From: Fortiea contorta PCC 7126
GTDB taxonomy: Bacteria; Cyanobacteriota; Cyanobacteriia; Cyanobacteriales; Nostocaceae
Direction of reading: 5' to 3'
Assembly (NCBI RefSeq): GCF_000332295.1
Contig: NZ_KB235930.1
Span: 4,615,895-4,679,894, forward strand
Length of the DNA stretch: 64,000 nt
Below the pieces are notes generated by a model, which saw only the letters and a list, made by a program, of their open reading frames with translations, was not told the origin of the DNA and searched no databases. A program made the position numbers and the translations under genes. Below are positions 16,868 through 27,352 of the stretch, in pieces. How positions within the stretch are numbered: position 1 is the stretch's first letter; the number at the start of each line of letters is the position of its first letter.

Positions 16868-18457
16868 TTATAAAGGACGGTAAACTCGATAGTTGATGTT
16901 GGGGAAAATATTATCCATCAATTCCACTTTTTCGAGCCAACCACTATCGACCTTGCCGATTTTAACGTCTTCATACAGCTTATTGAAGCGCATTAAGTGC
17001 GATCGCGTCCTTCTAACTGCATAGGGAACCATTGTTCCTGTCCGCATAATAAACGCCCAGTCGGAAGATTGCGCTAGTAGCAGTTCTCTAGCAGCTTGGT
17101 TGAGCGCTTTCCACTGCAAATCATCTTCAGGTTCCAAGTGGGAAATTTCAATCATCCGTTCAGCAGCTTTGTGCAAATGTGGATAAATCCAAGCATTTGT
17201 TTCGTTTAACCAATATTCATGGAACCCTTTGAAACCCCAACTCGATTGTGAGGGACGACAAACTTGCTGATTTGGATGCGCTCTCAAGTAATCTGCTAAG
17301 TGAGTCATCGCATAAGTTCCTTGGTCATACCAGGACTTGCGGAAGAGGTAATCAATGAACCAAGGGCCCTCATACCACCAATGCCCGAATAACTCGGCAT
17401 CATAGGGTGAGACAATAATCGGTGGACGCTGCATAATTCCATGCAGATGCTCTGCTTGTCGTTCCCGATTATACATAAAATTAGCAGCGTGTTCAGCGGC
17501 TTTTTCCTTTGCCCAATAAGGGTCATACAGTGCTTTATCAGAAAGACCTAAGCCGCGCCCTGTAATTTTATGATACTTAATCCCTGTATTTTTACGCTGA
17601 CCATTTGGCATGATGTATGGCTTAATATACTCATATTCAGCCTCCCAGCCCAAATCTTTATAAAACTCGCGGTATTCTGCAGCACCAGGATAGCCCACCT
17701 CCGAAGACCATACCTGTTGAGAAGATTCATGATCTCGACCGAAAGCTGCGACACCAGTTTCTGTAAAAATTGGCGAATAAGTGCCAAATCGCGGACGGGG
17801 ACGAGCATAAAGAATACCATGTCCGTCAGTCAGGAAGTAGCGCAAGCCAGCATCAGCCAACATCCGCTCTACGCCTTCATAATAAGCGCACTCAGGCAAC
17901 CAAATTCCTCTAGGAGCTTGACCAAAGGTTTCTTGATAGTGTTCACAGGCTACTTGAATTTGTGCCCACACTGCTTGTGGATACATTTTCATCAATGGTA
18001 GATAGCCGTGAGTCGCGCCACAAGTAATAATTTCTAAGTTATTGGTATCTTGATATTGCTTAAAGGCTGTTACCAAATCACCTTTGTAGTGTTCCCATAT
18101 CTGGCGCGCTTCGTTAAACTCAGTGGCATAATGTTCAGCCAAATAACGAATATGTCCATTGTGGACATTACGCTCTGCTTCCAGTTCTATAAGTTCTTCT
18201 AATTGGGCTAGGTGTGCGTCATAGCGTTCTTGCAATAAAGGGTCACGGAGCATTGACACTAGAGGTGGTGTCATGCTCATCGTGATTTTAAAGTCAACGC
18301 CGTCTCGCTTTAAGCCTGCAAATACTTTCAACAAGGGAATGTACGTTTCGGTAATGGCTTCATAAAGCCATTCTTCCTCCAGCACATAATCACTTTCTGG
18401 GTGACGAACGAAGGGTAAATGTGCATGAAGTACAAGCGCGACGTAACCTATTGCCAT
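16868..18457 (-). CDS. GH57 family glycoside hydrolase, 1,4-alpha-glucan branching enzyme type (DUF1957)
   Basis: 529 aa. GH57 motifs: HAHLPFVRHPE near the N-terminus (residues 11-21), GATHGYLP (147-154), WLPECAYYEGVE with the likely nucleophile Glu189, and SPYDAELFGHWWYEGP with the likely acid Asp near 350. A helical C-terminal domain (about 410-529) is characteristic of the branching-enzyme branch of GH57. The expected reaction is formation of alpha-1,6 branches in glycogen, although related proteins can act mainly as hydrolases. No other glycogen gene is adjacent. Length fits the family. Confidence 0.9.
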   Translation of the reverse strand: MAIGYVALVLHAHLPFVRHPESDYVLEEEWLYEAITETYIPLLKVFAGLKRDGVDFKITMSMTPPLVSMLRDPLLQERYDAHLAQLEELIELEAERNVHNGHIRYLAEHYATEFNEARQIWEHYKGDLVTAFKQYQDTNNLEIITCGATHGYLPLMKMYPQAVWAQIQVACEHYQETFGQAPRGIWLPECAYYEGVERMLADAGLRYFLTDGHGILYARPRPRFGTYSPIFTETGVAAFGRDHESSQQVWSSEVGYPGAAEYREFYKDLGWEAEYEYIKPYIMPNGQRKNTGIKYHKITGRGLGLSDKALYDPYWAKEKAAEHAANFMYNRERQAEHLHGIMQRPPIIVSPYDAELFGHWWYEGPWFIDYLFRKSWYDQGTYAMTHLADYLRAHPNQQVCRPSQSSWGFKGFHEYWLNETNAWIYPHLHKAAERMIEISHLEPEDDLQWKALNQAARELLLAQSSDWAFIMRTGTMVPYAVRRTRSHLMRFNKLYEDVKIGKVDSGWLEKVELMDNIFPNINYRVYRPL

Positions 18458-18634
18458 AATGCTTCTGGGGTGTTACTTGTGTGATCTAGGTCGAGGAGTT
18501 CGGCGGAAATTAACAATATTTTAAGACTTTATGGGGATTGTGAAGGTACCGGCTTCAACTATTCACACAAAGTCGGGGCGATTGGAGATTAGTCACTGCT
18601 CTATTCCCCATTCCCCATACACCAGATAACTGAG

Positions 18635-19483
18635 TTAGCTTTTGGGAATTACGCTCCTGATCCCACTTTTGCCAACAGTATCACCTTTGTAACGAGGGAT
18701 GATATGGATACTGGTGTGCATAATATTTTGACCTGCGGCTCGATTAATGTTCATACCGACATTAAAACCATCAGGTTGAAATTCTGTTGTCAGAATTTCT
18801 TGGACTTTATTCACCATAAACCAGCAAGCAGATTGTTCTTTAAACGATAACTCGAAATAATTGCTAACGTGTCGTTTAGGAATTACTAAAATATGTCCTT
18901 TATTAAGAGGATAACCATCAAAAATGGCATAAGCTGTTGCTGATTCGGTTAAAAGTTGCAGATGTTTATGGGGATTGCAGAATATACAATAATTAGGAGA
19001 ATTTTTCTGATAGTTATAATGGGTATATTCATAAATTTCCCGATTTTCATCGGCGAGAATTGAAGTAAAAGGAAGTTTAACGATGCATTGATAGGTGGGT
19101 TTTTTATGGACGTAATGCTCTCTAAAACCTTCTTTGCTAACATCTCTTCTCACAGCATAATAAGCTTTACCGCCTGGTTTTAATAAGCGTGATATTGCCA
19201 TGAGGATATGGGCTTGTTCTTCAGGAAATAAAACATTTAAAACATAGAAACAAATTATCGTGTCAAATTGCTCATGGGGATATTGGGGAAAATAATGTGG
19301 GTCGTAGCCTGTAATGTCATAACCTTTTTGTTGTAATAATTTTACATCTTGACCAAAGCCGCAACCAAAGTCTAATATTTTGCCACGCAGCAGATTTTGA
19401 TTGAGAAGAAATTTGGCTGGAAACGATAGATAATTTCTTTCAATCGCTGTGAGATGGCTAAACTGATTTTTGAGTTGTTGCAT
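18635..19483 (-). CDS. Fusion of class I SAM methyltransferase and HIT domain
   Basis: 282 aa. Residues about 30-135 are a class I methyltransferase: motif I ILDFGCGFGQDVKLL, the motif II region FDTIICFYVLNVLF and LLKPGGKAYYAVR. Residues about 160-282 are a HIT domain: CIFCNPHKHLQLLTESATAY, GHILVIPKRHVSNYFEL, GFNVGMNINRAAGQNIMH and IHIIPRYKGD. The family signature H-x-H-x-H reads H-T-S-I-H here, so the central histidine (the nucleophile in HIT hydrolases) is serine. The start at 19483 gives MQQLKNQFSHLTAIERNY. Substrates of both domains are unknown. Confidence 0.88.
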   Translation of the reverse strand: MQQLKNQFSHLTAIERNYLSFPAKFLLNQNLLRGKILDFGCGFGQDVKLLQQKGYDITGYDPHYFPQYPHEQFDTIICFYVLNVLFPEEQAHILMAISRLLKPGGKAYYAVRRDVSKEGFREHYVHKKPTYQCIVKLPFTSILADENREIYEYTHYNYQKNSPNYCIFCNPHKHLQLLTESATAYAIFDGYPLNKGHILVIPKRHVSNYFELSFKEQSACWFMVNKVQEILTTEFQPDGFNVGMNINRAAGQNIMHTSIHIIPRYKGDTVGKSGIRSVIPKS

Positions 19484-19665
19484 GGAATTTTGGTACAGAT
19501 GTCCCCTGGTAGTAATTCATCATCAAGTCACTTGATGTCTTAAACTACTTGGTGACAGCTATAAATAGAGATATAGGAGAGCAATTATTATTTTTGCTCA
19601 CCTTGGGAAGCGATCGCCTCAGAATCAACACTTAGTTAATCTCAACACGTAGTATTGCTACGGCT

Positions 19666-20484
19666 CTACAAAGGTTTCAGGTTGCGCGCCCAAGCTTGTG
19701 TGACGCGGAATATACCAAACGCTGTGGTGTCGTCATCAGCTAACGCCCTCAGTTGAATTAGCATCTGGTCAATTTCTGCTTGCGTTGTCAATTCAGCCGC
19801 AATCAAAGCAGCCGCACCCTCTCGCAAAGACAAATCAACTATGTGCTTACCCTCTCCGCGGGATATCACTGATTGAATCATACAAACTTCTGGCGCTGCC
19901 AAGCCGATATCTGAGAAACAGCGATATAAACTAGCGCCTAGGCGAAAATGTTGACCACGCAGATCACTAATTGCTAAGAAAAGCTCTATACAACGATCAT
20001 ACGCAGGAGAAGGAGGATCGCAGAAACTACAACTAATATCCACTTCTTCACAAACTAGTATGCCCCCAGGCTTGACTAACTCCAGCATTTTTTTGAGTGC
20101 GTGGGTGGGTTTGGTGAGATGAGAGAGCAGAAAACGGCAATAAACTACGTCAAAGGAATTTTGAGGTAATCCCGGTTCATAGGCGCTACCTTCGACAAAT
20201 TTTATATTGCTTAAACCTTGAATATCTGCATTCAATTTTGCCTGTTCTAGTTGTGCGGCGCTGATGTCTACACCAAAAACTGCGCCATTGATTCCTACCG
20301 CTTGGGCTAGCCAGTGAGAGACGTTTCCTGTACCACAGCCGATGTCTGCTACTACCATTCCTGATTCTAGTCCCACTCGCCGGAAAAGAAATTCGGTATA
20401 AGGTTTGTGGATGTGATTGAGAATTGAGAGCCGATAGGCGCCTAATTCCCCAGTACTGAGTGTATAGCGATCGTCTGATGTCAT
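19666..20484 (-). CDS. Class I SAM-dependent methyltransferase
   Basis: 272 aa. Motif I is MVVADIGCGTGNVSHWLA (about residues 40-57), then VFGVDISAAQLEQAK, a post-II FDVVYCRFLLSHL, and motif III KPGGILVCEEVD. The C-terminal part (about 170-272) has the helical cap seen in small-molecule methyltransferases. The substrate cannot be told. The neighbouring gene upstream on this strand is murD and downstream is the methyltransferase-HIT fusion, both separated by about 180-225 bp, so a shared operon is not evident. Confidence 0.87.
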   Translation of the reverse strand: MTSDDRYTLSTGELGAYRLSILNHIHKPYTEFLFRRVGLESGMVVADIGCGTGNVSHWLAQAVGINGAVFGVDISAAQLEQAKLNADIQGLSNIKFVEGSAYEPGLPQNSFDVVYCRFLLSHLTKPTHALKKMLELVKPGGILVCEEVDISCSFCDPPSPAYDRCIELFLAISDLRGQHFRLGASLYRCFSDIGLAAPEVCMIQSVISRGEGKHIVDLSLREGAAALIAAELTTQAEIDQMLIQLRALADDDTTAFGIFRVTQAWARNLKPL

Positions 20485-20576
20485 TTGCTTGCTCCCAGAA
20501 GTAGAGGTATTTTAGATTACCTGGATTAATTTCGCCTACCAAGCACGCGAATGTGATAAAATTTCTCAATACCTTT

Positions 20577-20645
20577 CTTTTTCTTTGTACCTTTGCGCCT
20601 TTGCGCCTACCCTGCGGGAAGCCGCTTTGCGTCTATGCGTGAGAC
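20577..20645. repeat. Octamer-type low-complexity repeat (CCTTTGCG units)
   Basis: Repeated TTTGCGCC and TTTGCGTC units, interrupted by a short imperfect hairpin around CTGCGGGAAGCCGC, lie between murD and the methyltransferase. Similar 'cctttgcgcc' spacers are common in Nostocales. Confidence 0.6.
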
Positions 20646-20709
20646 AAATTCATATTTACAATCAGCAACGTCCATTAATTATCTAGTTTCAGAATAGTGA
20701 CACAGCAGG

Positions 20710-22104
20710 TTAATGCTGATTTGCTACCCACTGCAAGCAAATTTCTCGAAAATCATCGCCCCGTACTTCAAAGTTGGGATATTGATCAAAACTGGCACAC
20801 GCAGGGGAGAGCAAAACTACGGCTGCTTGATGCTGTTTGGCTAATTCTGCTGACCTAGGAATGGCTTTTGCCATTGTTTCCACAATTTCGTAATTAGTAT
20901 ATCCCACTGCTTGCAAGCGTTGGGCAAATGCATCAGCAGCAGCACCAATTAATAACACAGCGGCGGCTGAGGAGTGAATTTTGGCTAGCCAGCCTGTATC
21001 ATCACCTGCTTTAGCTTCACCACCGGCGATCAAAATTGCTGGACTTTTCACCGATGCTAAACCAACTTCCGCTGCATCGTAGTTAGTGGCTTTGCTGTCG
21101 TTAATAAAGTCAATTCCTTCCCAAGTGCAGATGTGTTCTAAGCGATGGGGAACGCCGGGAAATTCTCGCACTCCCCGTTCAATAGCATCGGTGGAGATTC
21201 CTGCTAACCGCGCCGCTGCTACAGCCATGAGCAGATTCTGCTGGTTGTGTTCTCCCACCATCCGCAAAACCGATACTTCCACGATAGGTGTTGGTGTAGA
21301 TGTTGCGGTTAATTTTTCCACAACCCAACCACTTTCTATATAAAAACCTTTTGCGCCAATTAAATATTCTTGTCCCTTGACACTTGTCCAATAGGCATCA
21401 GGCCAATGACTTAAGCCGACTTTGCCCAGGTGAGCATCATCCCCATTAAATATTTGCAACTGGGACTGACGCAATAATTTAGCTTTGATGTTGTAGTAGT
21501 TATCTAAAGTTTGATGGCGACTGAGATGATCTGGGGTGAAGGTTGTCCAGACACCGATGTGGGGAGTGAGTGTGGATGATGACTCGATTTGATAGCTACT
21601 GATTTCGGCAATTACCCAGTCTATGGTTGGGGAATTATCGCTGTTTTTCTGAGACAGGGCGACTTCACAGGCGGCGTAGCCAATGTTACCGCAGGCTGGG
21701 GCGTTCAATCCAGCTGCTTGAAATATGGCAGCGATCAGGGCGGTGGTAGTGGTTTTGCCGTTTGTACCAGTAATTCCCACCCAGGGGAGGGATTGTAAAT
21801 GTCGCCAAGCGAGTTCCATTTCGCCGATGGTTTCGATGCCTAATTCTCGTGCCTTGAGAAGTGAGGGAATATCCCAAGGCACGCCGGGACTGACTACTAT
21901 GAGTTGGGGTAAATTATCATCACTGAATGCTAGGGAATTCCCTAGTTTAACGGTGATTTGCTCGGTAGCGAGTTCTTGTTGTTGTTGAAGGAGGGTAGGG
22001 GAGGAGTTGCGATCGCATAGCTCTACCTCCCAGCCTTCCTGTTTCAACAATCTCGCCGCCGCAATACCGGACTTTCCCAATCCAATAACTGAAGCTCTGA
22101 GCAT
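20710..22104 (-). CDS. murD: UDP-N-acetylmuramoyl-L-alanine--D-glutamate ligase
   Basis: 464 aa from the ATG at 22102-22104 ([20 protein letters not shown]); a 12-codon upstream extension is unlikely because the Rossmann strand should open the protein. The P-loop is [20 protein letters not shown], followed by GNIGYAACE and the Mur ligase motifs HRLEH and [14 protein letters not shown], then [12 protein letters not shown]. The C-terminal domain ends [18 protein letters not shown]. It adds D-glutamate to UDP-MurNAc-L-Ala in the cytoplasmic stage of peptidoglycan synthesis. It stands alone, not in a dcw cluster, as is usual in cyanobacteria. Confidence 0.96.
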   Translation of the reverse strand: MLRASVIGLGKSGIAAARLLKQEGWEVELCDRNSSPTLLQQQQELATEQITVKLGNSLAFSDDNLPQLIVVSPGVPWDIPSLLKARELGIETIGEMELAWRHLQSLPWVGITGTNGKTTTTALIAAIFQAAGLNAPACGNIGYAACEVALSQKNSDNSPTIDWVIAEISSYQIESSSTLTPHIGVWTTFTPDHLSRHQTLDNYYNIKAKLLRQSQLQIFNGDDAHLGKVGLSHWPDAYWTSVKGQEYLIGAKGFYIESGWVVEKLTATSTPTPIVEVSVLRMVGEHNQQNLLMAVAAARLAGISTDAIERGVREFPGVPHRLEHICTWEGIDFINDSKATNYDAAEVGLASVKSPAILIAGGEAKAGDDTGWLAKIHSSAAAVLLIGAAADAFAQRLQAVGYTNYEIVETMAKAIPRSAELAKQHQAAVVLLSPACASFDQYPNFEVRGDDFREICLQWVANQH

Positions 22105-22191
22105 AGACTGTGTGTAGCAGAGGTCCCTGGTTAAGCACACCTTATAGTATCGTTTATTGGCTGAAATTACACCTCCTTTTGTTGACCTAGG

Positions 22192-24342
22192 CTACAAATT
22201 TTTGACGATCGCTCCAAAGTCAGCTAAAACACGGGCATGATTCCGCAATAATCCCAATAAATGTAACCGATTACGCTTGATTTGCGGGTCGGAGTCCATT
22301 ACTAAAACACTGTCTTCTCCGTCAAAAAAGTTACTAACTGTGGAGGTAATTTTTCTTAGCGCTGCTACTAACAGTTGATAGTTTCTGGTTTCCTGGGCTG
22401 CTTGTGTTTGCGGCACTAATTCGACTAAGGCCTGATAAAAAGCAGCTTCGGAAGCTTTTTGAAATAGTTCTTTTTGAACTAAGTTTGTGGGTTCGAGTTT
22501 TTGTGTATCTAAATCGCCTTGGGCGGCTAATCTTGTGGAACGATTGACGGTTTCATAGATGTCATCTAAAGTGCCATTATTGCGAATTTCTTGCAGATAT
22601 AAAGCGCGATCGCGCACATCTAATAAATCTTTTAAAGCTCGTTCTGCATACTCCGGATCATTCTCTCCCAAAACAGCATTAACTAGGTCATAATCTATTT
22701 GTTTTTCTTCTTGTAATAAGGTGCGGATGCGTTGCAGAAAAAAGTCTCGCAAAGCGGTAATTAATGTTTGCTGTTCTTTATGATAAGCGGCAACAAAATC
22801 TGTAGTAATTTGCTCTAACAATTGAGCTAAATTAATTGATAAATTCCCAAACCAAACAATGTTGACTACAGCGTTGGCTGCTCGACGTAAAGCAAAAGGA
22901 TCAGAAGAACCGGAGGGAATTAAACCTAACCCAAAGATACTCACGAGGGTGTCTAATTTATCAGCCAAAGCTACGATTTGACCTGCAAGTGTTTGGGGTA
23001 AAATATCATCGGCTCCCCGTGGTAAATAATGTTCAAAAATCGCTGTGGCTACTGCTGCTGATTCACCGCTAGCCAATGCATATTTTTCACCCATAATTCC
23101 CTGGAGTTCGGGAAATTCATAGACCATTTGGGTTACTAAATCAGCTTTACACAATAAAGCGGCTTTTTGGATATTTTGCTGTTGATTGTCTGTTAGTTGT
23201 AGTTGATTGGCAATTTGTGCGGCAGTTTTCACAATTCGCTCTACCTTGAGACGCAGTGAACCTAAGTCTTCTTGGAAGGTGACTTTTTCTAACTGCGGCA
23301 AAAAGCTTTCTAGGGGTTTTGCTAAATCGGTATTATAGAAAAACTGTCCATCGGCTAACCTTGCTCGGATCACTCTTTCATTACCAACAGCCACGATATC
23401 TGCTTTGCTCGTGTCACTATTAGCAATGGTGATAAAATTAGGGAGTAGTTCCTTGTTATTTGCAGTTTTGAATACAGGAAAATAACGCTGGTGACTGACC
23501 ATAACGGTGGTGATTACTTCTGTAGGTAAATTCAAAAATTCATCTGCAAATTTACCGACCACTGGCGAAGGCCATTCTACTAAGTTAGTCACTTCCGTTA
23601 ACAAATATGGGTAGATTTCGGCGTGACCATTTAACTTTTGTACAGATGCGAGGACTTGTTCTTGAATAATTTTTGCTCGTTCTTCAGCATCAACAATCAC
23701 GTAAGCAGAGCGGAGTGTGGTTACGTAATCATTAGCCTGGGAAATTGTCACCAGTTCTGGATGCAAAACTCGATGACCGTGAGAAAGGCGTGAACTCTTG
23801 ACAACCTTAGAACCATTTACCAATTCTATCGGCAATATCACCTCATCTAACAAAGCCACCAACCAGCGAATCGGGCGGGAAAACCTCACATCCCCATCAC
23901 CCCAGCGCATCAACCGTTTACCTTCCAGACCCCAAATCCATTGGGGAACTAGTTCGGTGAGAATTTCCGCTACTGGGCGTCCGGGAATGCTTTTGTTAAT
24001 AAACACAAATTCCCCTTTATCTGTGGGGCGAACTTGTAAGGCTGTTAGTTCCACACCTTGCTTTTTCGCAAAACCCGCAGCTGCTGGTGTCGGTTTCCCG
24101 TCTTTAAAAGCAGCTTGGGCGGGAGGGCCTTTAATTTCTTCTTCTCTGTCTGGTTGCTGGGCTGGTAGTCCTGTAATCAGCACCGCTAGACGCCTAGGAG
24201 TACCGTAAACCTTCACCCCAGCGCTGGTGAGATTTTGGGCGTCGAGACTTTGGGGAATGCGGGTTGACCACTGGGCGATCGCATCACTCACAAAGCTTGC
24301 AGGTAGTTCTTCTGTACCAACTTCTAATAAAAAATCTGCCAT
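22192..24342 (-). CDS. glyS: Glycyl-tRNA synthetase beta subunit
   Basis: 716 aa. It starts [18 protein letters not shown], the family N-terminus, and continues through the characteristic KTLDAQN-like region, [33 protein letters not shown] and [11 protein letters not shown]. An HD-like central domain includes [20 protein letters not shown] and [11 protein letters not shown]. The C-terminal anticodon-binding helical domain ends near [11 protein letters not shown]. It forms the alpha2beta2 bacterial-type GlyRS with GlyQ, which is not in this window. Length is normal. It lies 52 bp upstream of the murD frame on the same strand, so co-transcription is possible. Confidence 0.96.
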   Translation of the reverse strand: MADFLLEVGTEELPASFVSDAIAQWSTRIPQSLDAQNLTSAGVKVYGTPRRLAVLITGLPAQQPDREEEIKGPPAQAAFKDGKPTPAAAGFAKKQGVELTALQVRPTDKGEFVFINKSIPGRPVAEILTELVPQWIWGLEGKRLMRWGDGDVRFSRPIRWLVALLDEVILPIELVNGSKVVKSSRLSHGHRVLHPELVTISQANDYVTTLRSAYVIVDAEERAKIIQEQVLASVQKLNGHAEIYPYLLTEVTNLVEWPSPVVGKFADEFLNLPTEVITTVMVSHQRYFPVFKTANNKELLPNFITIANSDTSKADIVAVGNERVIRARLADGQFFYNTDLAKPLESFLPQLEKVTFQEDLGSLRLKVERIVKTAAQIANQLQLTDNQQQNIQKAALLCKADLVTQMVYEFPELQGIMGEKYALASGESAAVATAIFEHYLPRGADDILPQTLAGQIVALADKLDTLVSIFGLGLIPSGSSDPFALRRAANAVVNIVWFGNLSINLAQLLEQITTDFVAAYHKEQQTLITALRDFFLQRIRTLLQEEKQIDYDLVNAVLGENDPEYAERALKDLLDVRDRALYLQEIRNNGTLDDIYETVNRSTRLAAQGDLDTQKLEPTNLVQKELFQKASEAAFYQALVELVPQTQAAQETRNYQLLVAALRKITSTVSNFFDGEDSVLVMDSDPQIKRNRLHLLGLLRNHARVLADFGAIVKNL

Positions 24343-24694
24343 AGGACAACATATCGTAAAACAGTCAGTCCCAACAGTTTACCTCGGCTTTCATGCCGGA
24401 TGTGCCCCCATGAAAATCGCGATATTGATTGTCATACCAATTCACGAAAAAGTTGATACAGATAGATTTCTCGTAGGGACACGGTACTGTCCATTGGTGT
24501 CAATTCAGGATTTTTGGGCATATTTAGTCATTTTTAGATGACTTAGGCTATGAGCAAGGAAATGAATTTCCTTGCGGGACATGGACTTTACGTTAAGTTG
24601 ACACGTATGCTCGCAGCCTCGCACTATTTTGCTATTTCTCCAAACTCTGGAAATGTGGGAGAATAACTGTCAAAGCAGTTGCTGATATCTAAAA
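24343..24694. other. Intergenic region with a perfect palindrome
   Basis: No gene is seen in these 352 bp. A perfect inverted repeat lies at 24554-24575: GCAAGGAAAT, a GA spacer, then ATTTCCTTGC. A fragment GGGACACGGTACTGTCC near 24476 resembles another common Nostocales intergenic palindrome. The region borders the decayed secretion locus. Confidence 0.55.
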
Positions 24695-26165
24695 TCAGAG
24701 GAGCCTGTAGCTCGAAATACGCCGCCCACCAGTTGCACCAGACACATTCACTTGGTGAGCAACAACTGCAACCCCTGGTGTGTCGGGAATCGTCACGCCA
24801 GCACCTGTAAGTTTTACTACTCCATTTTCCACTGTCACACCAGTCGCTCCCCCAACGTTACCCCCTGTTAATAGTTGCGGTAACGACAATGGTGTCAACG
24901 CGGGTGAATTAATTGCGGCTTTTGTCTCCACAGGTAAAGCCAAACTCAACAAACTTCCTTCGGGAGTAATGCGGACTAACTGCTCTCCTGGGATGGCTGC
25001 AATGGTAATATTGCCTCCTGGGGCAGAAATTGTGCCTGTGTTGATGACTGTTCCGCCTAACAAGGTTAAATTTTGTCCAGCACCAACCGCTAAATTTCCT
25101 GCATTGAAAATTGTCCCGGCTTGGGTAAATGCGAATCCGTTGGGGTTGTTTAATAAACTGGCATAATTATTCGTACCCACAGCGTTAAACCATTTATCCC
25201 CAAATCCAATCCCGTTAGCTGTGGTGGCTGTAAAGGCTGCTGGGACATTTAAACTCGCACCTGCACCGAAAATAATGCCGGCGGGATTCATTAGATATAA
25301 ATTAGAATTACCGCCTGTGACTTGAATTAAGCCGTTGATCAGGGAAGCATCTCCACCGGTGACTCGTCCTAAAATGTTTTGAATGCTGGGGTTGGAGATA
25401 AAGTTAGCGGTTTGATTTTGATTGACTCCGAATTGCTCGAAGCTGTGAAATAAGTTTGCCCCTGTCTGGGTGCCACCTTGTATATTAATGGTGTCGCCGT
25501 TTTGGTGAATGATGGTGGGTTGTTAGATTTATTCCGCACTGCACCCATATCTAGAAATGGTGCTAGTTGTAGGTTCGGTTCGCCTGTTTCGTTTCGCTGA
25601 ATGGCGATGCGGTTTTCTAAGGAGAGGCGAAAACCATTGTCTCCAGAACGCGCGTTTTGGCGATAACCCCGCAAGGATTGTCCACCACCAATGACGAATT
25701 GTTGAGATGGTAGCAAACTATCGGGGGTAAGTTGTATTTCTGCTTGTGCAATCAATAAGTTATCTCTGTCTAGGCGTTGCACTCGCTGGATTTGTCCTGA
25801 CCAACTGAAGAATCGCCCATCTGGTGTAAATTCTGATCTAATTGTCGCATCGAGTGCTGTAAACTCAGGATTAATTGTTGCATCGAGTACATCTAAACCA
25901 AAGTTGAATTGCGATCGCACTACCCAAGCTCCTTGAATGTTGGTGTAGAACTAGGTGGAGTGGGGAGAATGGGCGATTCTTTGGGGGGGAGGGGTTGAGG
26001 AGAAGGTAATGGTTGCGGAAAGCGATCGCTGTTAGGATTAGGTTTGTCAGCAGAAAGAATGGGGGATGTTTGCGCTAAGACAGGTAAAGCAATCAGCAGC
26101 AAACCAACGACAATGAACTCAGACATCAAACCATTTACCTGATTTCGAGGCAAATTCAAATACAT
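24695..26165 (-). pseudogene. Two-partner secretion relic: ShlB/FhaC-type transporter fused by deletion to filamentous haemagglutinin-type protein
   Basis: Read leftwards, three pieces follow one another. First, 26165-25920 is a signal peptide and Pro-rich N-terminus (LIALPVLAQTSP) that ends at a stop. Second, about 25945-25520 in another frame is the end of a ShlB/FhaC barrel (SQFNFGLDVLDATINPEF, DSLLPSQQFVIGGGQSLRGY, QLAPFLDMGAVRNKSNN). Third, from about 25517 in a further frame comes the start of a haemagglutinin-type secretion domain (IIHQNGDTINIQGGTQTGAN, FEQFGVNQNQTANFISNPS, NPAGIIFGAGASLNVPAAF), which stops early at 24695. The POTRA domains, most of the barrel, the transporter C-terminus and the bulk of the exoprotein are missing. 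A short duplication (LDATINPEFTA/LDATIRSEFTP) is also present. The locus is clearly non-functional. Confidence 0.88.
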
Positions 26166-26204
26166 ATATTTATTTATGGCTACTTATGTACTTAGAAGCC
26201 GGAG

Positions 26205-27036
26205 TTAATTTAGCAAAGGCACAGTAGAGATGGGCGACAATTTCACTGATGCTAAAAGCGTTTGCCAATCAGTAGCTAAATTTACATCCTTTGGACTAGC
26301 AAGGCGGAGTTGAGCTAACAGCGTTAGCGAATCATACCAAATACCCGCCCCTGCATAAATAGCTGTCTTGACCTTTTGGATGAGGATTGATGCGTTGAAT
26401 GTATCCGTCAACTTTAATAGGAACTGTGCTGTTTTTCGCAACACTCCCTGTTGCTGGCTGATTACAAGCAATTTTGAAGTCCCAGCGATAGGTTTTATCT
26501 AGCCGCAGAGGTGCGATAGTCGCAGGGATAGACACACTGATGATACCGGGTTTTGGTGGCAATGCGATCGCACTTCTGTAGACATCGTTCTCTTTGTCAT
26601 CTTGAAGCACAAATTCCGCTTGCAAATTTGCCATATCTTCCGTGTAAGGAACGAAAAACCAAAAAGTTGGACGTTACACAGTCGTCAACCCCCACCGTAT
26701 CTCATTTGGTTGAGCTTTTTGTTGAATTGTTACATTCTGATTTTGAACAGGCGCCACTGCAGTTAGTGGCAGTTTAACATTAAAAGCACAAAAATCTTGA
26801 CGACTAGCATTTCCCGCAAACCGCCCTGATATTCCACTTAAATTAGGCGGTGTTTTTGGCCAGACAAAAACCAGCCTAGTTTTATTTAGTGGCCGAGAAT
26901 CTGGTTTTTTCTGAGGTTTTTGAGAAGAATTAGGTAATTGATTTTGGGCTAAAACCTTTGTTATATACGGCATATTGCATAACAATATACCCACAACCAG
27001 CATTAATTTCGTCGTTGCGAAAATTAACTTGTTCAT
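26205..27036 (-). pseudogene. DUF928 family protein, broken by a nonsense codon and a frameshift
   Basis: The frame begins at 27036 with a signal-like MNKLIFATTKLMLVVGILL and runs to IRWGLTTV, where a TAA at 26674-26676 interrupts it. The same frame continues without loss as RPTFWFFVPYTEDMANLQAE, FVLQDDKENDVYRSAI and KTYRWDFKIACNQ. The stop probably replaces a Glu codon (GAA to TAA), since this family reads WGLTTxERPTFWFxVPY. Near 26370 the frame shifts: the rest of the family sequence (AIYAGAGIWYDSLTLLAQLR, NLATDWQTLLASVKL) continues in another frame to 26205. DUF928 genes often lie near CHAT and two-partner secretion genes in cyanobacteria, as here. Function of the family is unknown. Confidence 0.85.
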
Positions 27037-27296
27037 CAGATTGCACTGGATAGAACATGGATGTTTTTATTTCTTCAACAATATTTATTTTTGTTTAAAA
27101 TCGGTCATTTCTCTCAGTTTTACTCGATAACATAATACCATACGAGTCCATATTTAATTTTTGAAAAATACGTAGGCTGCATTATAACGAAGTTTAACGC
27201 ACCAAAACCTAAATCTGGTGCGTTAGCCTACGGCATAACACACCCTACACATACTTAGATTTTTGAAAACATCAAATCGGATTCCTATAGACTTCA
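27037..27296. other. Intergenic region with a GGTGCGTT hairpin
   Basis: AACGCACCA (27196-27204) pairs with TGGTGCGTT (27216-27224), followed by CATAACACACCCTAC. Similar 'gtgcgtta...taacgcacc' elements are dispersed in Nostocales genomes, and a related fragment is present at 3290-3400. No gene is seen. Confidence 0.5.
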
Positions 27297-27352
27297 TACT
27301 TGATACTTCAGACTTCAGACTTCAGACTTCAGACTTCAGACTTCAGACTTCA
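27297..27352. repeat. Heptamer tandem array (ACTTCAG units)
   Basis: Six near-perfect GACTTCA units preceded by two variants. On the minus strand the unit is TGAAGTC and the first unit supplies the TGA stop codon (27350-27352) of the CheR-PAS gene. Confidence 0.88.

Noticed and set aside
17305-18001. Frames inside the GH57 gene on both strands
   Set aside because: Shadows of a complete, well-conserved gene.
25369-25920. A single 183-aa protein from the ShlB-like region
   Set aside because: Its C-terminal 48 residues come from a different gene in another frame; it is part of the pseudogene described.
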